A stretch of DNA of 64,000 bases from an uncultured Rhodopila sp. GTDB taxonomy: Bacteria > Pseudomonadota > Alphaproteobacteria > Acetobacterales > Acetobacteraceae. The notes under the pieces were generated by a model, which saw only the letters and a list, made by a program, of their open reading frames with translations, made no database searches and was not told where the DNA came from. Position numbers and translations under genes: made by a program. Location of the stretch: positions 1 to 64,000 of the forward strand of contig NZ_CAJATU010000167.1 of NCBI RefSeq assembly GCF_903944925.1, in the 5' to 3' direction. This document shows, one piece after another, positions 1 to 10,244 of the stretch (position 1 is its first letter; each line of letters opens with the position of its first letter).

Positions 1-213
1 ATACTCGCGCCAGTAGGCGCTATGGTCATCGGCCCGGGCCCGTTGCGCACGGACCTGATTGGCGTGGTAGTCGGGGTCGGCCTCGAGCTTCCTTTGTTGC
101 CAGCGTCGCCGGCGCTCACGCTGGCAGGCTGCCAGGCCGCAATAACGCTGCTGTGGAACCTGCGCACGCGGCCGGAAGGCCTGGCCGCAGGCCGCGCACC
201 GCCGACACTCCAT
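1..213 (-). CDS. Small Cys/Arg-rich zinc-finger-like protein, 3' end outside the window
   Basis: The reverse strand reads 71 codons from an ATG at 213 to the window edge with no stop, so the C-terminus is missing. The N-terminus carries a CxxC pair (CAAC preceded by CRR) and then a second pair of cysteines about 20 and 25 residues later (YCGLAAC). A very basic QRERRRRWQQRK stretch follows, then an acidic-aromatic tail containing YWREY. This suggests a small zinc ribbon. I recognise the type as one often found in accessory DNA near recombinases or IS-like genes in proteobacteria, but I cannot assign a function. Its position at the edge and the decayed gene that follows suggest mobile-element debris. 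Confidence 0.55.
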   Translation of the reverse strand, partial: MECRRCAACGQAFRPRAQVPQQRYCGLAACQRERRRRWQQRKLEADPDYHANQVRAQRARADDHSAYWREY

Positions 214-330
214 GGATGGGTCTCCGCACACAAAAAGCGCGGAGCGTGGGCAACGCGGTCAGTCGGTGACAACCGTGCCGAGGTTCACCGAGACCCAACC
301 GGCAGGAAAGAAATCAGTGGGTCAACTTTC

Positions 331-714
331 ATGAGCACATCCGGGTCCGTTCCCGAGAGCGCTGAGGACTGGGCGGTGCATTGCTTTCCGGGGGCGCGCT
401 TCGCCCGCGACATCTGGGGACGGGTGGTATCGCAACCGGCTACCGAGGATCCGTCCTCGCTTCCAGCTTATCAGGCCGCTCAGACTGCCGGCCTTGATCC
501 CTGCGGCGTTCTAAGACTAGCAAGCCGAACGGTGGGGGTTCCTTTCGTCGGGATCACCGCCGCGGCAATGGTCATCGGCGAGTTGCTTCGCCGTATCCAT
601 GGCGGGCAATCGTTCGATGCGCTCGCAGCAACGATGACCTCGCTGGACGACCTGGAATGTGTCCCGGCTCTGGTTAGCCGACCCTGGATGCATGGCTGCG
701 CGATTGCGCGATGA
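331..714 (+). pseudogene. Probable remnant of the C-terminal part of a ThiF/E1-like adenylyltransferase family protein
   Basis: The frame from an ATG at 331 encodes about 127 residues. It contains FPGARFARDIW, then DPSSLPAYQAA, GLDPCGVLRLASRTVGVPF and VGITAAAMVIGELLRRIHGG. This matches my memory of the distal third of ThiF-family proteins in rhizobia and relatives, where a conserved Cys and a small-residue-rich helix precede a chain end. The nucleotide-binding N-terminal half (GxGxxG and the Cys/Asp catalytic region) is absent upstream. The same frame stays open to position 22, but that part resembles nothing. There is no good ribosome-binding site before 331. I read it as a 5'-truncated gene, though an intact small gene is not excluded. 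Confidence 0.35.
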
Positions 715-1185
715 CGGCCCATGAATGGCGGCCTCTGGGCACCGTTGATCCCGCGACCGGGGACTCGAGTGGACGTAGGGGACAGCTTGGCCGACAGGTC
801 CCCGTTAGTTCCGGCCGTCTATGCGTTCCAAACGTCCCTCGGAAGGCACCCGGGCGTCCTGGAGATCGGGAACCGAATCTCGAAACGAAACTGGTTGCCG
901 GATTAGTGAAAAGTCGTCTGAGAACCAGTCTCGACGGCCAATTTGAAATCAAGCTTGGCGCGCCGAAGCATATCTGCACGGGCCGAAACGCCGCCAAGAT
1001 GTAAAAATAGGATTGGTTTTATACGGTATACCCAGTAGTATCGTAAAACAAGACAGAATCCCGAAAATGGTATGACTTTTGCGCCGCCTAAACTTCCGGC
1101 GCCGCTTTTATAGCTGGCGGCGCCGGATCGTTTCGTAGCAGCTTATGAAAAAATATCGCAGGTTATGAGGAATCCTACACAGCCC
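715..1185. other. Gene-free stretch beside gyrB
   Basis: Nothing convincing is encoded here on either strand. Short open frames at 711-1004 and 721-906 on the plus strand have no family resemblance. The part from about 1005 to 1180 is clearly AT-richer than the rest of the window and includes a near-palindromic TATACGGTATA at about 1020. A GC-rich hairpin at 1095-1127 is listed separately. Together with the damaged genes at 1-714 this looks like the edge of an old insertion beside gyrB. Confidence 0.4.
1095..1127 (-). terminator. Perfect hairpin downstream of gyrB
   Basis: Arms at 1095-1105 and 1117-1127 are perfect 11-base reverse complements around an 11-base loop. The hairpin lies about 60 bp past the gyrB stop. 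A terminator or 3'-end stabiliser for gyrB is plausible from position, but no U-run follows the stem on the minus strand, so intrinsic termination is not certain. Confidence 0.35.
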
Positions 1186-3648
<2,463 letters not shown>

Positions 3649-3671
3649 TCAATACTCTAGATAGATAGCAT

Positions 3672-4853
3672 CTACGGAGCGCCGGATACAGAGGCAACGA
3701 CTGTCCCGGACCGAAGAAATCGGCCATCCGGGTGCAAAGCACCGCCGCCGGTCTCGAATGCCTCGGCCCGCCCGGCCAGCGGCAGGAAGATATCGCTATC
3801 GGTGCCGGTGACAAACGTCTGCGCCTTCAGGCGATCCAGCGCCTCCCATAGCGCGGCGCGCCGTTGCAAGTCCAGATGAACCGCCGGTTCGTCGAGCAAA
3901 AGCAACGGCGCGAATCCTCGGGCGGCGGCGATCAGCCCGGCATGCGCCAGGATCACGCCGATAAGCAGCGCCTTCTGCTGCCCGGTACTGGCCAGCGCGG
4001 CGGGCGTGCCGGTTTCGGCGTCGGCCAGCGTCATGTCGGTGCGATGCGCGCCCAGCGCCGTGCTGCCCGCCGCGGCGTCGCGCAGCCGGTTGGCCTCCAG
4101 CCCGGCGCGCAGCCAGTCCTCCACCGCCAGCGCCGGCTCGGTTTGCAGCTTCTCGGCGATCGGGCAGGACAGGCCGATGCAGGCGGCCGGGAAGTCGCCG
4201 ATAATCCCCGCTTCGGCCTCCGCGTTCAGCCGGGACACCAGCGCCAGCCGCGCGGCCGAGGCGGCGACGGCGTGGCGGGCGATGGCGTCCTCCAGTCCGG
4301 CCAGCCAGGAACGGTCCTGCCGCCCCTCGGCCAGCAGCCGGTTGCGGCTGCCGACGGCGGTGTCGTGCGCCGCCATCTCCCGCGCATGGCCCGGCTCGAG
4401 CGCCCAGACCAGGCGGTCGAGGAAGCGGCGGCGGCCGGACAACCCCTCCATGAACAGGCGATCCATCTGCGGCGTCAGCCAGACCGCGGCGACAACGCGG
4501 GAAATATCCGCCTGGCTGCGCGGCGCCGCCCCATCCAGCCGGAACACCCGCCCATCGGCGCGGCCGTCGGGGCGAGAGCCGGTGCCGATATCGGTTTCGC
4601 CCTCGGCGGTGTGGAAGCGGCCAGCTACCGCCCAGGCGCCGGAACCGCCCTGGCGCGGCAGGTCGCCCGTGCGGGCGCCGCGCAGGCCGCGGCCGGGCAT
4701 CAGCAGCGACAGCGCCTCCAACAGGTTTGTCTTGCCGCTCCCATTAGGTCCGTACAGCACGGTGATGCGCGACGCCGGACGCCAGACCAGCGCCGTATAG
4801 TTGCGAAAATCCGTCAAAATGAGGCGATTGAGGCGGAGCACGATCCGGAACAT
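3672..4853 (-). CDS. recF: DNA replication and repair protein RecF
   Basis: SMC-like ATPase that loads RecA at ssDNA gaps together with RecO and RecR. The 393-residue product begins with the usual L-x-L-x-DFRNY strand (LILTDFRNYTAL). Walker A is GPNGSGKT near residue 34, and the Walker B/D-loop LLLLDEPAVHLD lies near 316. The frame is open for about 100 further codons upstream, but that part is antisense to the divergent monooxygenase and unlike RecF. I place the start at the ATG at 4853; a GTG six codons in is an alternative, and neither has a strong Shine-Dalgarno. The common order dnaA-dnaN-recF-gyrB is broken here, because dnaN is not upstream. Confidence 0.93.
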   Translation of the reverse strand: MFRIVLRLNRLILTDFRNYTALVWRPASRITVLYGPNGSGKTNLLEALSLLMPGRGLRGARTGDLPRQGGSGAWAVAGRFHTAEGETDIGTGSRPDGRADGRVFRLDGAAPRSQADISRVVAAVWLTPQMDRLFMEGLSGRRRFLDRLVWALEPGHAREMAAHDTAVGSRNRLLAEGRQDRSWLAGLEDAIARHAVAASAARLALVSRLNAEAEAGIIGDFPAACIGLSCPIAEKLQTEPALAVEDWLRAGLEANRLRDAAAGSTALGAHRTDMTLADAETGTPAALASTGQQKALLIGVILAHAGLIAAARGFAPLLLLDEPAVHLDLQRRAALWEALDRLKAQTFVTGTDSDIFLPLAGRAEAFETGGGALHPDGRFLRSGTVVASVSGAP

Positions 4854-4890
4854 GGCGTTAACGCCGCTTGCGGGGAAGGGAGGATTGCTC

Positions 4891-6063
4891 ATGTCGCTGC
4901 CATCCGAAACGGACGTGCTGATCGTCGGCGCCGGCCCGGCGGGTCTCGCCGCCGCGGTCACCCTCGCGGGACACGGCGTCCCGTTCGTCCTGATCGATCG
5001 CCTCACGTCCCCGGAGACCGCGTCGCGCGCCGCGGCGGTGCACGCCAGGACGTTGGAAGTGCTGGAAAAGCTCGGTGTGGCTGAGACAATGGTCAAGGCC
5101 GGGTGGAGGGTTCCGGCGGTGGTCCTGCGCGACCGCGACACGCCGCTGTTGCGCATCGACTTCAGCGGCATCGGCTCGCGCTACCGGTTCATCCTGACGT
5201 TGCCGCAGAACGAAACCGAGGCGATCCTGACCGCGCGGCTGGCGGCGCTGGGCGGCCGAATCGAGCGTGGACAGGAGGCCGTGGCGGTGACCCCGCAGGA
5301 CGGCGCGGTCAGCGTGACCGTGCGCGATGCGGCGGGCGCGGAGGGTGCGGTGCGCGCGCGCTATGTCATCGGCGCGGACGGCTATCATAGCCTGGTGCGG
5401 GAGGCGTCGGGCATCGGCTTCGCACCCGGGACCTATGCGCAGACCTTCGTCCTGGCCGATGTGCATATGGACTGGCCGCTGTCGCCGAATGAGATGCAGG
5501 GCTTGCTGGCCCGCGAGGGCATCGCTCTGGTGGTGCCGTTTTCCGCGCAGCGTTTCCGCATCGTCGCGACGGTGGCCCATGCGCCGGACACGCCCGGGAT
5601 GGAGGACGTGCAGACGATCCTCGACCAGCGCGGACCGCTATCGGCGCCGGCGCGGGTGCGCGACATGGTATGGTCGTCGCGCTTCCGCATCCACCATGGC
5701 ATTGCCGCGCGGTATCGCGCCGGGCGGGCGTTTCTGGCCGGCGACGCGGCGCATGTGCACAGCCCGGCGGGCGGGCAGGGAATGAATATCGGCATCCAGG
5801 ACGCCGTCGCGCTGGGTGACCGTCTCGCAGAGGTCCTCGCCGGGCGGCAGCCGGATGCCTGGCTGGACGGGTATGAGAAGAATCGCCGGCCGGTGGCGGA
5901 ACAGGTCGTCGCGCTGACCGACCGGATGACCCGCGTGGGGACGATGACCAGCCCGGCGGCGCAGTTCGTGCGCAACCTGATGCTGCGCGCGGTCGATCAT
6001 GTGCCCGCAGCGCGGGCGAGGATCGCCGCGCAAATGGCCGAACTGGGGCCGGTGGCGGGGTGA
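4891..6063 (+). CDS. FAD-dependent monooxygenase (PHBH/UbiH-like aromatic hydroxylase family)
   Basis: A 390-residue group A flavoprotein monooxygenase, expected to use NAD(P)H and O2 to hydroxylate an aromatic or polycyclic substrate. It shows the Rossmann GAGPAGLAAA near residue 14, the DG motif GADGYHSLVRE near 160, and the second FAD motif AGDAAHVHSPAGGQGMN near 283-298. The start at 4891 is fixed by GGAAGGGAGG seven bases upstream. The long C-terminal thioredoxin-like domain of phenol hydroxylases is absent. It is transcribed divergently from recF across only 37 bp and stands alone, so the substrate cannot be inferred from neighbours. Confidence 0.85.
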   Translation: MSLPSETDVLIVGAGPAGLAAAVTLAGHGVPFVLIDRLTSPETASRAAAVHARTLEVLEKLGVAETMVKAGWRVPAVVLRDRDTPLLRIDFSGIGSRYRFILTLPQNETEAILTARLAALGGRIERGQEAVAVTPQDGAVSVTVRDAAGAEGAVRARYVIGADGYHSLVREASGIGFAPGTYAQTFVLADVHMDWPLSPNEMQGLLAREGIALVVPFSAQRFRIVATVAHAPDTPGMEDVQTILDQRGPLSAPARVRDMVWSSRFRIHHGIAARYRAGRAFLAGDAAHVHSPAGGQGMNIGIQDAVALGDRLAEVLAGRQPDAWLDGYEKNRRPVAEQVVALTDRMTRVGTMTSPAAQFVRNLMLRAVDHVPAARARIAAQMAELGPVAG

Positions 6064-6156
6064 TCGGCCGCCTATAAGGCCGCGCGGAGCGGCTGTAGCG
6101 TCCGCGTGTTTGTGTCATGGCCGGCCTCGTGCCGGGCCCGTTCCGCGGCCCCCGAA

Positions 6157-6297
6157 TCAAGCCTCGGGCTTCGGTTTGGTTATCCACCCCACCACCACCA
6201 GCGAAACGCCGAGTTCAACCACCGGCTCGGCCGACTTCGCAAAGCCGATGACCGTGATGACGACCCCGGCGAAAATGAACCAGGCCCCCTGGCTCAT
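6157..6297 (-). CDS. Small two-helix membrane protein, unknown function
   Basis: A 46-residue protein made almost entirely of two hydrophobic stretches (FIFAGVVITVIGFA and ELGVSLVVVGWIT), ending in a short charged tail KPKPEA. A perfect AGGAGG lies six bases before the ATG at 6297, which makes translation credible despite the small size. It lies directly downstream of, and in the same direction as, the solute-binding protein gene (65 bp gap). I do not recognise the family. Confidence 0.6.
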   Translation of the reverse strand: MSQGAWFIFAGVVITVIGFAKSAEPVVELGVSLVVVGWITKPKPEA

Positions 6298-6362
6298 CGC
6301 GGCCTCCTTTGGCAGCGCAAACGCAACCCCATTGCGACCCATCCCTTGTTTCGGAGGATAAC

Positions 6363-7562
6363 CTACTTCCGAACCAGCGGGCATTTGCTCTCGGCGAGCG
6401 GCCGGAACGCCTGCTCGCCGGGCGTCGTCCCGAGGATCGCGTAGACGTCGTCCGCCGAACGCGACGCCGCGGGCATTTTCACTTCCATCAGGTACAGTTT
6501 CGACAGCACCCGGCCGTCCTCGCGCACCCGCACATCCTGGTTGAACATGTCGTTGACCGGCAGGGCGCGCATCGCCGCCGCCGCCGCCTTCGCATCACGC
6601 CCACCCGCCTGCACCGCGCGGACGTAGTGGCGCACGGCGGCATAGACGCCGGCCTGGTTCATGCTCGGCAACCGGTCCTTCTGCGCGCGGAACCGCTTCG
6701 TCCAGGCGCGGGTCGCGTCGTTCAGGTCCCAGTAGAACGAGTTGGCGAGGACCAGCCCCTGCGCGCTCGGCAAGCCGATGGCCAGCACGTCGGTGACGAA
6801 CAGCAGCAACGCGGTCAGGCGCTGGCCGCCGCGGCTAAGGCCGAATTCGGCGGCCTGCTTGATGGCGTTCTGCGCATCGGCGCCGGCGTTGCAGAACGCC
6901 ACCACCTTCGCGCCGGAGGCCTGCGCGGCGATGAGGTAGCTGGAGAAATCCGCCGTCCCCAGCGGGTGGGTGACGCTGCCCAGCACCTTGCCGCCGCTCT
7001 CGGTGACGAACCGGCTCGCATCACGCTCCAGCGCGTGGCCGAACGCGTAGTCGACGGTGATGAAGAACCAGCTATCGCCGCCGGTCCGGGTCAGCGCCTG
7101 GCCGGCGGTATGCGCCAGTGCGTACGTGTCGCAATTGAAATTGAAACCGAACGGCGAGCAGAACTTGCCCGTGATGTCGGAACTGCCGGCCACGGTGATC
7201 AGCAGGATGCGTTCCTTCTCCCGCATCAGCGCCTGCAGCGCGAGGGCGGAGCCGGACGTCGAGCACTCCACCACCGCATCGACGCCCTGCGTGTCGATCC
7301 AGCCGCGCGCGATCGAAACCGCGATGTCCGGCTTGTTCTGATGGTCCGCCGAGAGGATTTCCACTGCGGTGCCGCCGCCGAATTCCTCGGCGGCGAGGCG
7401 TCCGGCGACGGCCGCGCCCTGGCCGGAAAAATCCGCATACGGCCCGTTCATGTCCGCCAGCACGCCGATGCGTATCGGCTTGCCGCCCTGGGCCTTGGCG
7501 AGCCGGGGCAGCACGGCCGAACCGGCCGCGCCGGCGAGCAGGTTTCTTCGCGAGACTGTCAC
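6363..7562 (-). CDS. Periplasmic solute-binding protein of a branched-chain amino acid/amide-type ABC transporter
   Basis: A 399-residue type I periplasmic-binding-fold protein of the LivJ/UrtA group. The N-terminus carries a Tat-type signal (SRRNLLAGAAGSAVLPRL, then AKAQ). The mature part starts PIRIGVLADMNGPYADFSGQG, the hallmark opening of this family, and includes GDSWFFITVDYAFGHALE in mid-chain. I choose the GTG at 7562 because GGAGG lies seven bases upstream; the frame stays open further but without family similarity. No permease or ATPase genes are adjacent, so it is an orphan receptor here. Ligands for this family range from amino acids to urea and aromatic acids. Confidence 0.85.
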   Translation of the reverse strand: MTVSRRNLLAGAAGSAVLPRLAKAQGGKPIRIGVLADMNGPYADFSGQGAAVAGRLAAEEFGGGTAVEILSADHQNKPDIAVSIARGWIDTQGVDAVVECSTSGSALALQALMREKERILLITVAGSSDITGKFCSPFGFNFNCDTYALAHTAGQALTRTGGDSWFFITVDYAFGHALERDASRFVTESGGKVLGSVTHPLGTADFSSYLIAAQASGAKVVAFCNAGADAQNAIKQAAEFGLSRGGQRLTALLLFVTDVLAIGLPSAQGLVLANSFYWDLNDATRAWTKRFRAQKDRLPSMNQAGVYAAVRHYVRAVQAGGRDAKAAAAAMRALPVNDMFNQDVRVREDGRVLSKLYLMEVKMPAASRSADDVYAILGTTPGEQAFRPLAESKCPLVRK

Positions 7563-7693
7563 CGCCGAACCTCCGATTGCCAGGCCAACGATGTCAGCAT
7601 TTCGCGAGCGGAGGCAAGCGATGGCGCGGATTCGACGGAATTCGAGGCGACCCGCGGTTGCGGTCATGGCGCCGTCACGGACAATTTTATTCC

Positions 7694-7699
7694 TATAAT
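7694..7699 (+). promoter_or_regulatory. Perfect TATAAT -10 element upstream of the 102-residue protein
   Basis: An exact TATAAT sits 61 bp before the start codon at 7760 in a locally AT-rich stretch. No good -35 hexamer lies 16-18 bp upstream, so it may be an activator-dependent promoter or coincidence. Confidence 0.35.
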
Positions 7700-7759
7700 C
7701 TACTTAATGCTACAAGAACACTATACCGGATGATTGGAACAACCACCTGACCGAGGGCG

Positions 7760-8068
7760 ATGACCATGCAGGCAATGCCGTTAGAACGGACCTTTCCGCG
7801 CCGACTCTCCAGGGACGTGCTCGGCACGACCGTGGTCGTGCGCCGCGTCTGGCGCGGCGCGACACCGTTCCGGTGGGAGATTTTCAAGGCCGAGATGGCT
7901 GAGCCGGTGCACGTCTCGGCCACCGGTTTCCGCAGCATGGAGGCGGCTTACACCGCCGGCCGGGCGATGATGACGCAGATGCTGCTGGCGCAATGCGCCG
8001 CGCCGCGGATGCCGGAGCCGGACGATTGGCATGGCTGCCAGATCGACGGCGTCGCAACGGCCCTGTAA
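7760..8068 (+). CDS. Conserved-looking hypothetical protein, 102 residues
   Basis: The product is soluble, with mixed charge and no signal peptide or membrane segment. It contains TTVVVRRVWRGATPFRWEIF and a C-terminal PEPDDWHGC. The pattern is that of a small alpha/beta protein; I do not recognise a named family. GAGGG lies just upstream of the ATG at 7760; an ATG two codons in (7766) has a better spacing. The gene ends at a strong bidirectional hairpin shared with the convergent phasin gene, and a perfect -10 lies 61 bp upstream, which together support a real transcription unit. Confidence 0.55.
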   Translation: MTMQAMPLERTFPRRLSRDVLGTTVVVRRVWRGATPFRWEIFKAEMAEPVHVSATGFRSMEAAYTAGRAMMTQMLLAQCAAPRMPEPDDWHGCQIDGVATAL

Positions 8069-8095
8069 CTATCGCCGTTGCGGCCGGCGCAAACA

Positions 8096-8128
8096 GAAAG
8101 CGCCCGGACCAAGGGTCCGGGCGCTTTC
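8096..8128. terminator. Bidirectional terminator hairpin between convergent genes
   Basis: Arms 8096-8110 and 8114-8128 are perfect 15-base reverse complements with a three-base loop. The outer end of the stem is GAAAG/CTTTC, so a short T-run is present on both strands. It sits 28 bp after the plus-strand gene ending at 8068 and 69 bp after the minus-strand phasin stop at 8197, as expected for a shared terminator. Confidence 0.8.
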
Positions 8129-8196
8129 GTCACACGATCCGCGCCACACTGAGCTGGGGAGGCATCTCCGGGCTGCAGGATCGCGTGAATGGCGGA

Positions 8197-8550
8197 TCAG
8201 GCGGCCTTGGAGAGGCTTTCCACCGCAACGGCCAGACGGGCGGTCAGCGGCGCCATCGCCTGCTCGGTCAGCTTCACCGACGCGTCGGTCAGGCTCTTGG
8301 AGGTGGCCATCGCGTTGGCGAAAGCGGCCTTGCCGTAGGAACCCTGGATGGCGATCGCTTCATTGACCGACTTCACCGCGGTGAGGGCCTTGAAGGTGGC
8401 GACGGAATGCTCGAACGAGGACTTGGCAGACCCGGCGGCCTGATTGGTCAGGTCGGTCACGCCGGCGGCCCAGATCTTGCCGGCCGCGGTGACGGCTTCG
8501 AGGTTGGCTGTACCGAACGCGGCGAAATCAGTGATGTACTTGTTGTTCAT
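8197..8550 (-). CDS. Phasin family protein (polyhydroxyalkanoate granule-associated)
   Basis: A 117-residue, almost wholly helical, Ala-rich protein of the phasin_2 type. It contains the repeating amphipathic pattern seen in granule surface proteins (FAAFGTANLEAVTAAGKIW, then TLAFEHS-like SSFEHSVATFKALTAV). Phasins coat PHA granules and stop them coalescing. The ATG at 8550 follows AGGAGAAAAACC, a good ribosome-binding site; the upstream in-frame codons lie in the leader. A sigma70-like promoter flanked by two near-identical 15-bp sites lies about 100 bp upstream, consistent with regulation by a PHA-responsive repressor. No PHA synthase gene is present in this window. Confidence 0.85.
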   Translation of the reverse strand: MNNKYITDFAAFGTANLEAVTAAGKIWAAGVTDLTNQAAGSAKSSFEHSVATFKALTAVKSVNEAIAIQGSYGKAAFANAMATSKSLTDASVKLTEQAMAPLTARLAVAVESLSKAA

Positions 8551-8624
8551 GGTTTTTCTCCTGTCAGAGGCAACGGCCCGTTTGCGGCACCGCACCTTGC
8601 TTTGGAAGTCTCAGCCAGCCCGAT

Positions 8625-8696
8625 TGCTGCACTGCACAAGAAGGAACATAGGCGGCAGCCGCCAGCGGTTCAAGCAAAAAATGCTGCGGTGCACAA
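8625..8696 (-). promoter_or_regulatory. Phasin promoter with two flanking 15-bp direct repeats
   Basis: On the minus strand, TTGAAC (8673-8668) and TATGTT (8650-8645) are separated by 17 bp, a fair sigma70 pair. Two copies of TGCTGC-NN-TGCACAA (read on the plus strand) lie at 8625-8639 and 8682-8696. They are identical at 13 of 15 positions and 57 bp apart. One copy sits just upstream of the -35, the other just downstream of the expected start point. PHA regulators of the PhaR/AniA type are known to bind TGC-rich sites at phasin promoters; assigning these sites to such a regulator is inference. Confidence 0.5.
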
Positions 8697-8899
8697 TTTT
8701 CTTCCTGGCGCGCGGTTTATCAATCTCCTGAGTGGGTTATCGCCAGAACCTGCGACACTGAACGAGGGACACGCCCGGCCATCACGATGAGAGAACGCGT
8801 CGGGCGCGGCCGGACTGCACTGGCCCATACGCAATCCCTGTGGCAGCGTTCCCGGCAACAGCGTTCAAAACAACGGACTTCCTCGTCCACGGAGGCGCC

Positions 8900-10129
8900 A
8901 TGACCGGTCCCGTCGCCAGCGTGCATTTTCTCTCCGGCGTGAAGATCGTCGACCTGACCCAGTTCGAGGCCGGGCCATCCTGCACCGAAGCGCTCGCCTG
9001 GCTCGGCGCCGACGTGGTGAAGATCGAGAACCCGAAAATGGGCGATCCCGGCCGGCGGCTGCGGCCGGGCCAGCCGGACGACGATCCGTACTATTTCCAC
9101 ATGTTCAATGCCAACAAGCGCTCAATTACCGCGGACCTGAAGGCGGCCGCCGGTCTCGCCCTGGTCAGCGACCTGCTGCGGCAGGCCGATGTCTGCGTCG
9201 AAAACTTCGCCCCCGGCGCGATCGAGCGGCTCGGCCTCGGCTACGATGCGGTGCGCGAGTTGAACCCCGGCATCATCTATGCCCAGATCAAAGGCTTCGG
9301 CGAGGGCAGCCCGTACGAGAAGAACCTCGCCTTCGACATGATTGCCCAGGCCTGCGGCGGCACCTTCAGCGTAACCGGGGAGCCGGACGGGCCGCCGACG
9401 CGGCCGGGGATGTCGCTCGGCGATACCGGCACCGGGATGACGATGGCGATCACCATCCTGGGCGCGCTATACAAGCGACGGGAAACCGGGCAGGGCTGCC
9501 GGCTGCAGGTGGCGATGCAGGACGCCATCCTGCACTACATGCGGATCAACTTCGCGACCCAGGGCCGCACCGGCCGGGCGGCGGAGCGCGGCGGCAGCAA
9601 GCTGCCGGGCATCCGCAACGCGCCGATGGGCCTGTATCCCTGCGCTCCCGGCGGACCCAACGACTACGTCTACATCATGACCAGCCGCGCCAACCCCGAT
9701 CACTGGGTCCGGCTGCTGGCGCTGATCGGGCGGGAGGACCTCGCCGCCGATGCCCGCTATGCGACCCCCGCCGCGCGGCTGGAGCACGAGCCGGAGGTGG
9801 ACGCGATCATCGCCGCCTGGACCCGCCGCCACACCAAGCACGAAGCGATGCGCGTTATCGGCGGCGCCGGCATTCCGGCCGGCGCGGTGCTCGACACGAT
9901 GGAACTCCAGAGCGACCCGAGCTTCGAGGAACGCGGGATCATGCAGGTGATGCGGCATCCGCTGCACCCGCCGTTCAAGATGCCGGGCTGGCCGGTGCGC
10001 ATCGACGGCAAGCCGCCCGCTTTGACTGCGTCCCCGGTGCTTGGGGAACATACCGGGGCGGTGCTGGGCGAGTGGCTGGGCCTGAACGCCCGGGCCGTGG
10101 CGGCGCTGCGGGCGGAGGGGGTGATTTAG
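8900..10129 (+). CDS. CaiB/BaiF (family III) CoA-transferase
   Basis: Family III CoA-transferases move CoA between carboxylic acids through an aspartyl-CoA thioester. The 409-residue product has the conserved N-terminal V-x-DLTQFEAGPSCTEALAWLGADVVKIE and the NKRSITADLK strand. The catalytic aspartate lies in GDTGTG near residue 174. The frame is open further upstream, but GGAGG four bases before the ATG at 8900 and the family's typical start favour this codon. It is preceded by a 349-bp gap that holds the phasin promoter in the opposite direction. There is no adjacent acyl-CoA dehydrogenase or hydratase, so the substrate is unknown. Confidence 0.9.
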   Translation: MTGPVASVHFLSGVKIVDLTQFEAGPSCTEALAWLGADVVKIENPKMGDPGRRLRPGQPDDDPYYFHMFNANKRSITADLKAAAGLALVSDLLRQADVCVENFAPGAIERLGLGYDAVRELNPGIIYAQIKGFGEGSPYEKNLAFDMIAQACGGTFSVTGEPDGPPTRPGMSLGDTGTGMTMAITILGALYKRRETGQGCRLQVAMQDAILHYMRINFATQGRTGRAAERGGSKLPGIRNAPMGLYPCAPGGPNDYVYIMTSRANPDHWVRLLALIGREDLAADARYATPAARLEHEPEVDAIIAAWTRRHTKHEAMRVIGGAGIPAGAVLDTMELQSDPSFEERGIMQVMRHPLHPPFKMPGWPVRIDGKPPALTASPVLGEHTGAVLGEWLGLNARAVAALRAEGVI

Positions 10130-10157
10130 ACGGCCGACGGTGGCCATTCGCCGTGAC

Positions 10158-10200
10158 CGTCATGGTCCGCGCAGGCGGACGATCCACGCCTTGCGGCGCC
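10158..10200. repeat. Intergenic palindromic repeat, single-hairpin copy
   Basis: This copy begins CGTCATGG and ends in a GATCCACGCCTTGCGG tail. The tail is shared, apart from a T/C difference, with the left half of the copy at 61396-61430. The hairpin arms between have changed on both sides in a compensating way (GTCCGC pairing with GCGGAC instead of GCGGGC pairing with GCCCGC). It lies between convergent genes. Confidence 0.6.
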
Positions 10201-10244
10201 CGTCGTCGGCGAAGGCGCGGTCAGCCAGCCAAACACCGTCTCGC

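Noticed and set aside
711-1004. 97-codon plus-strand frame
   Set aside because: No ribosome-binding site, no family similarity, and it runs into an AT-rich gene-free stretch.
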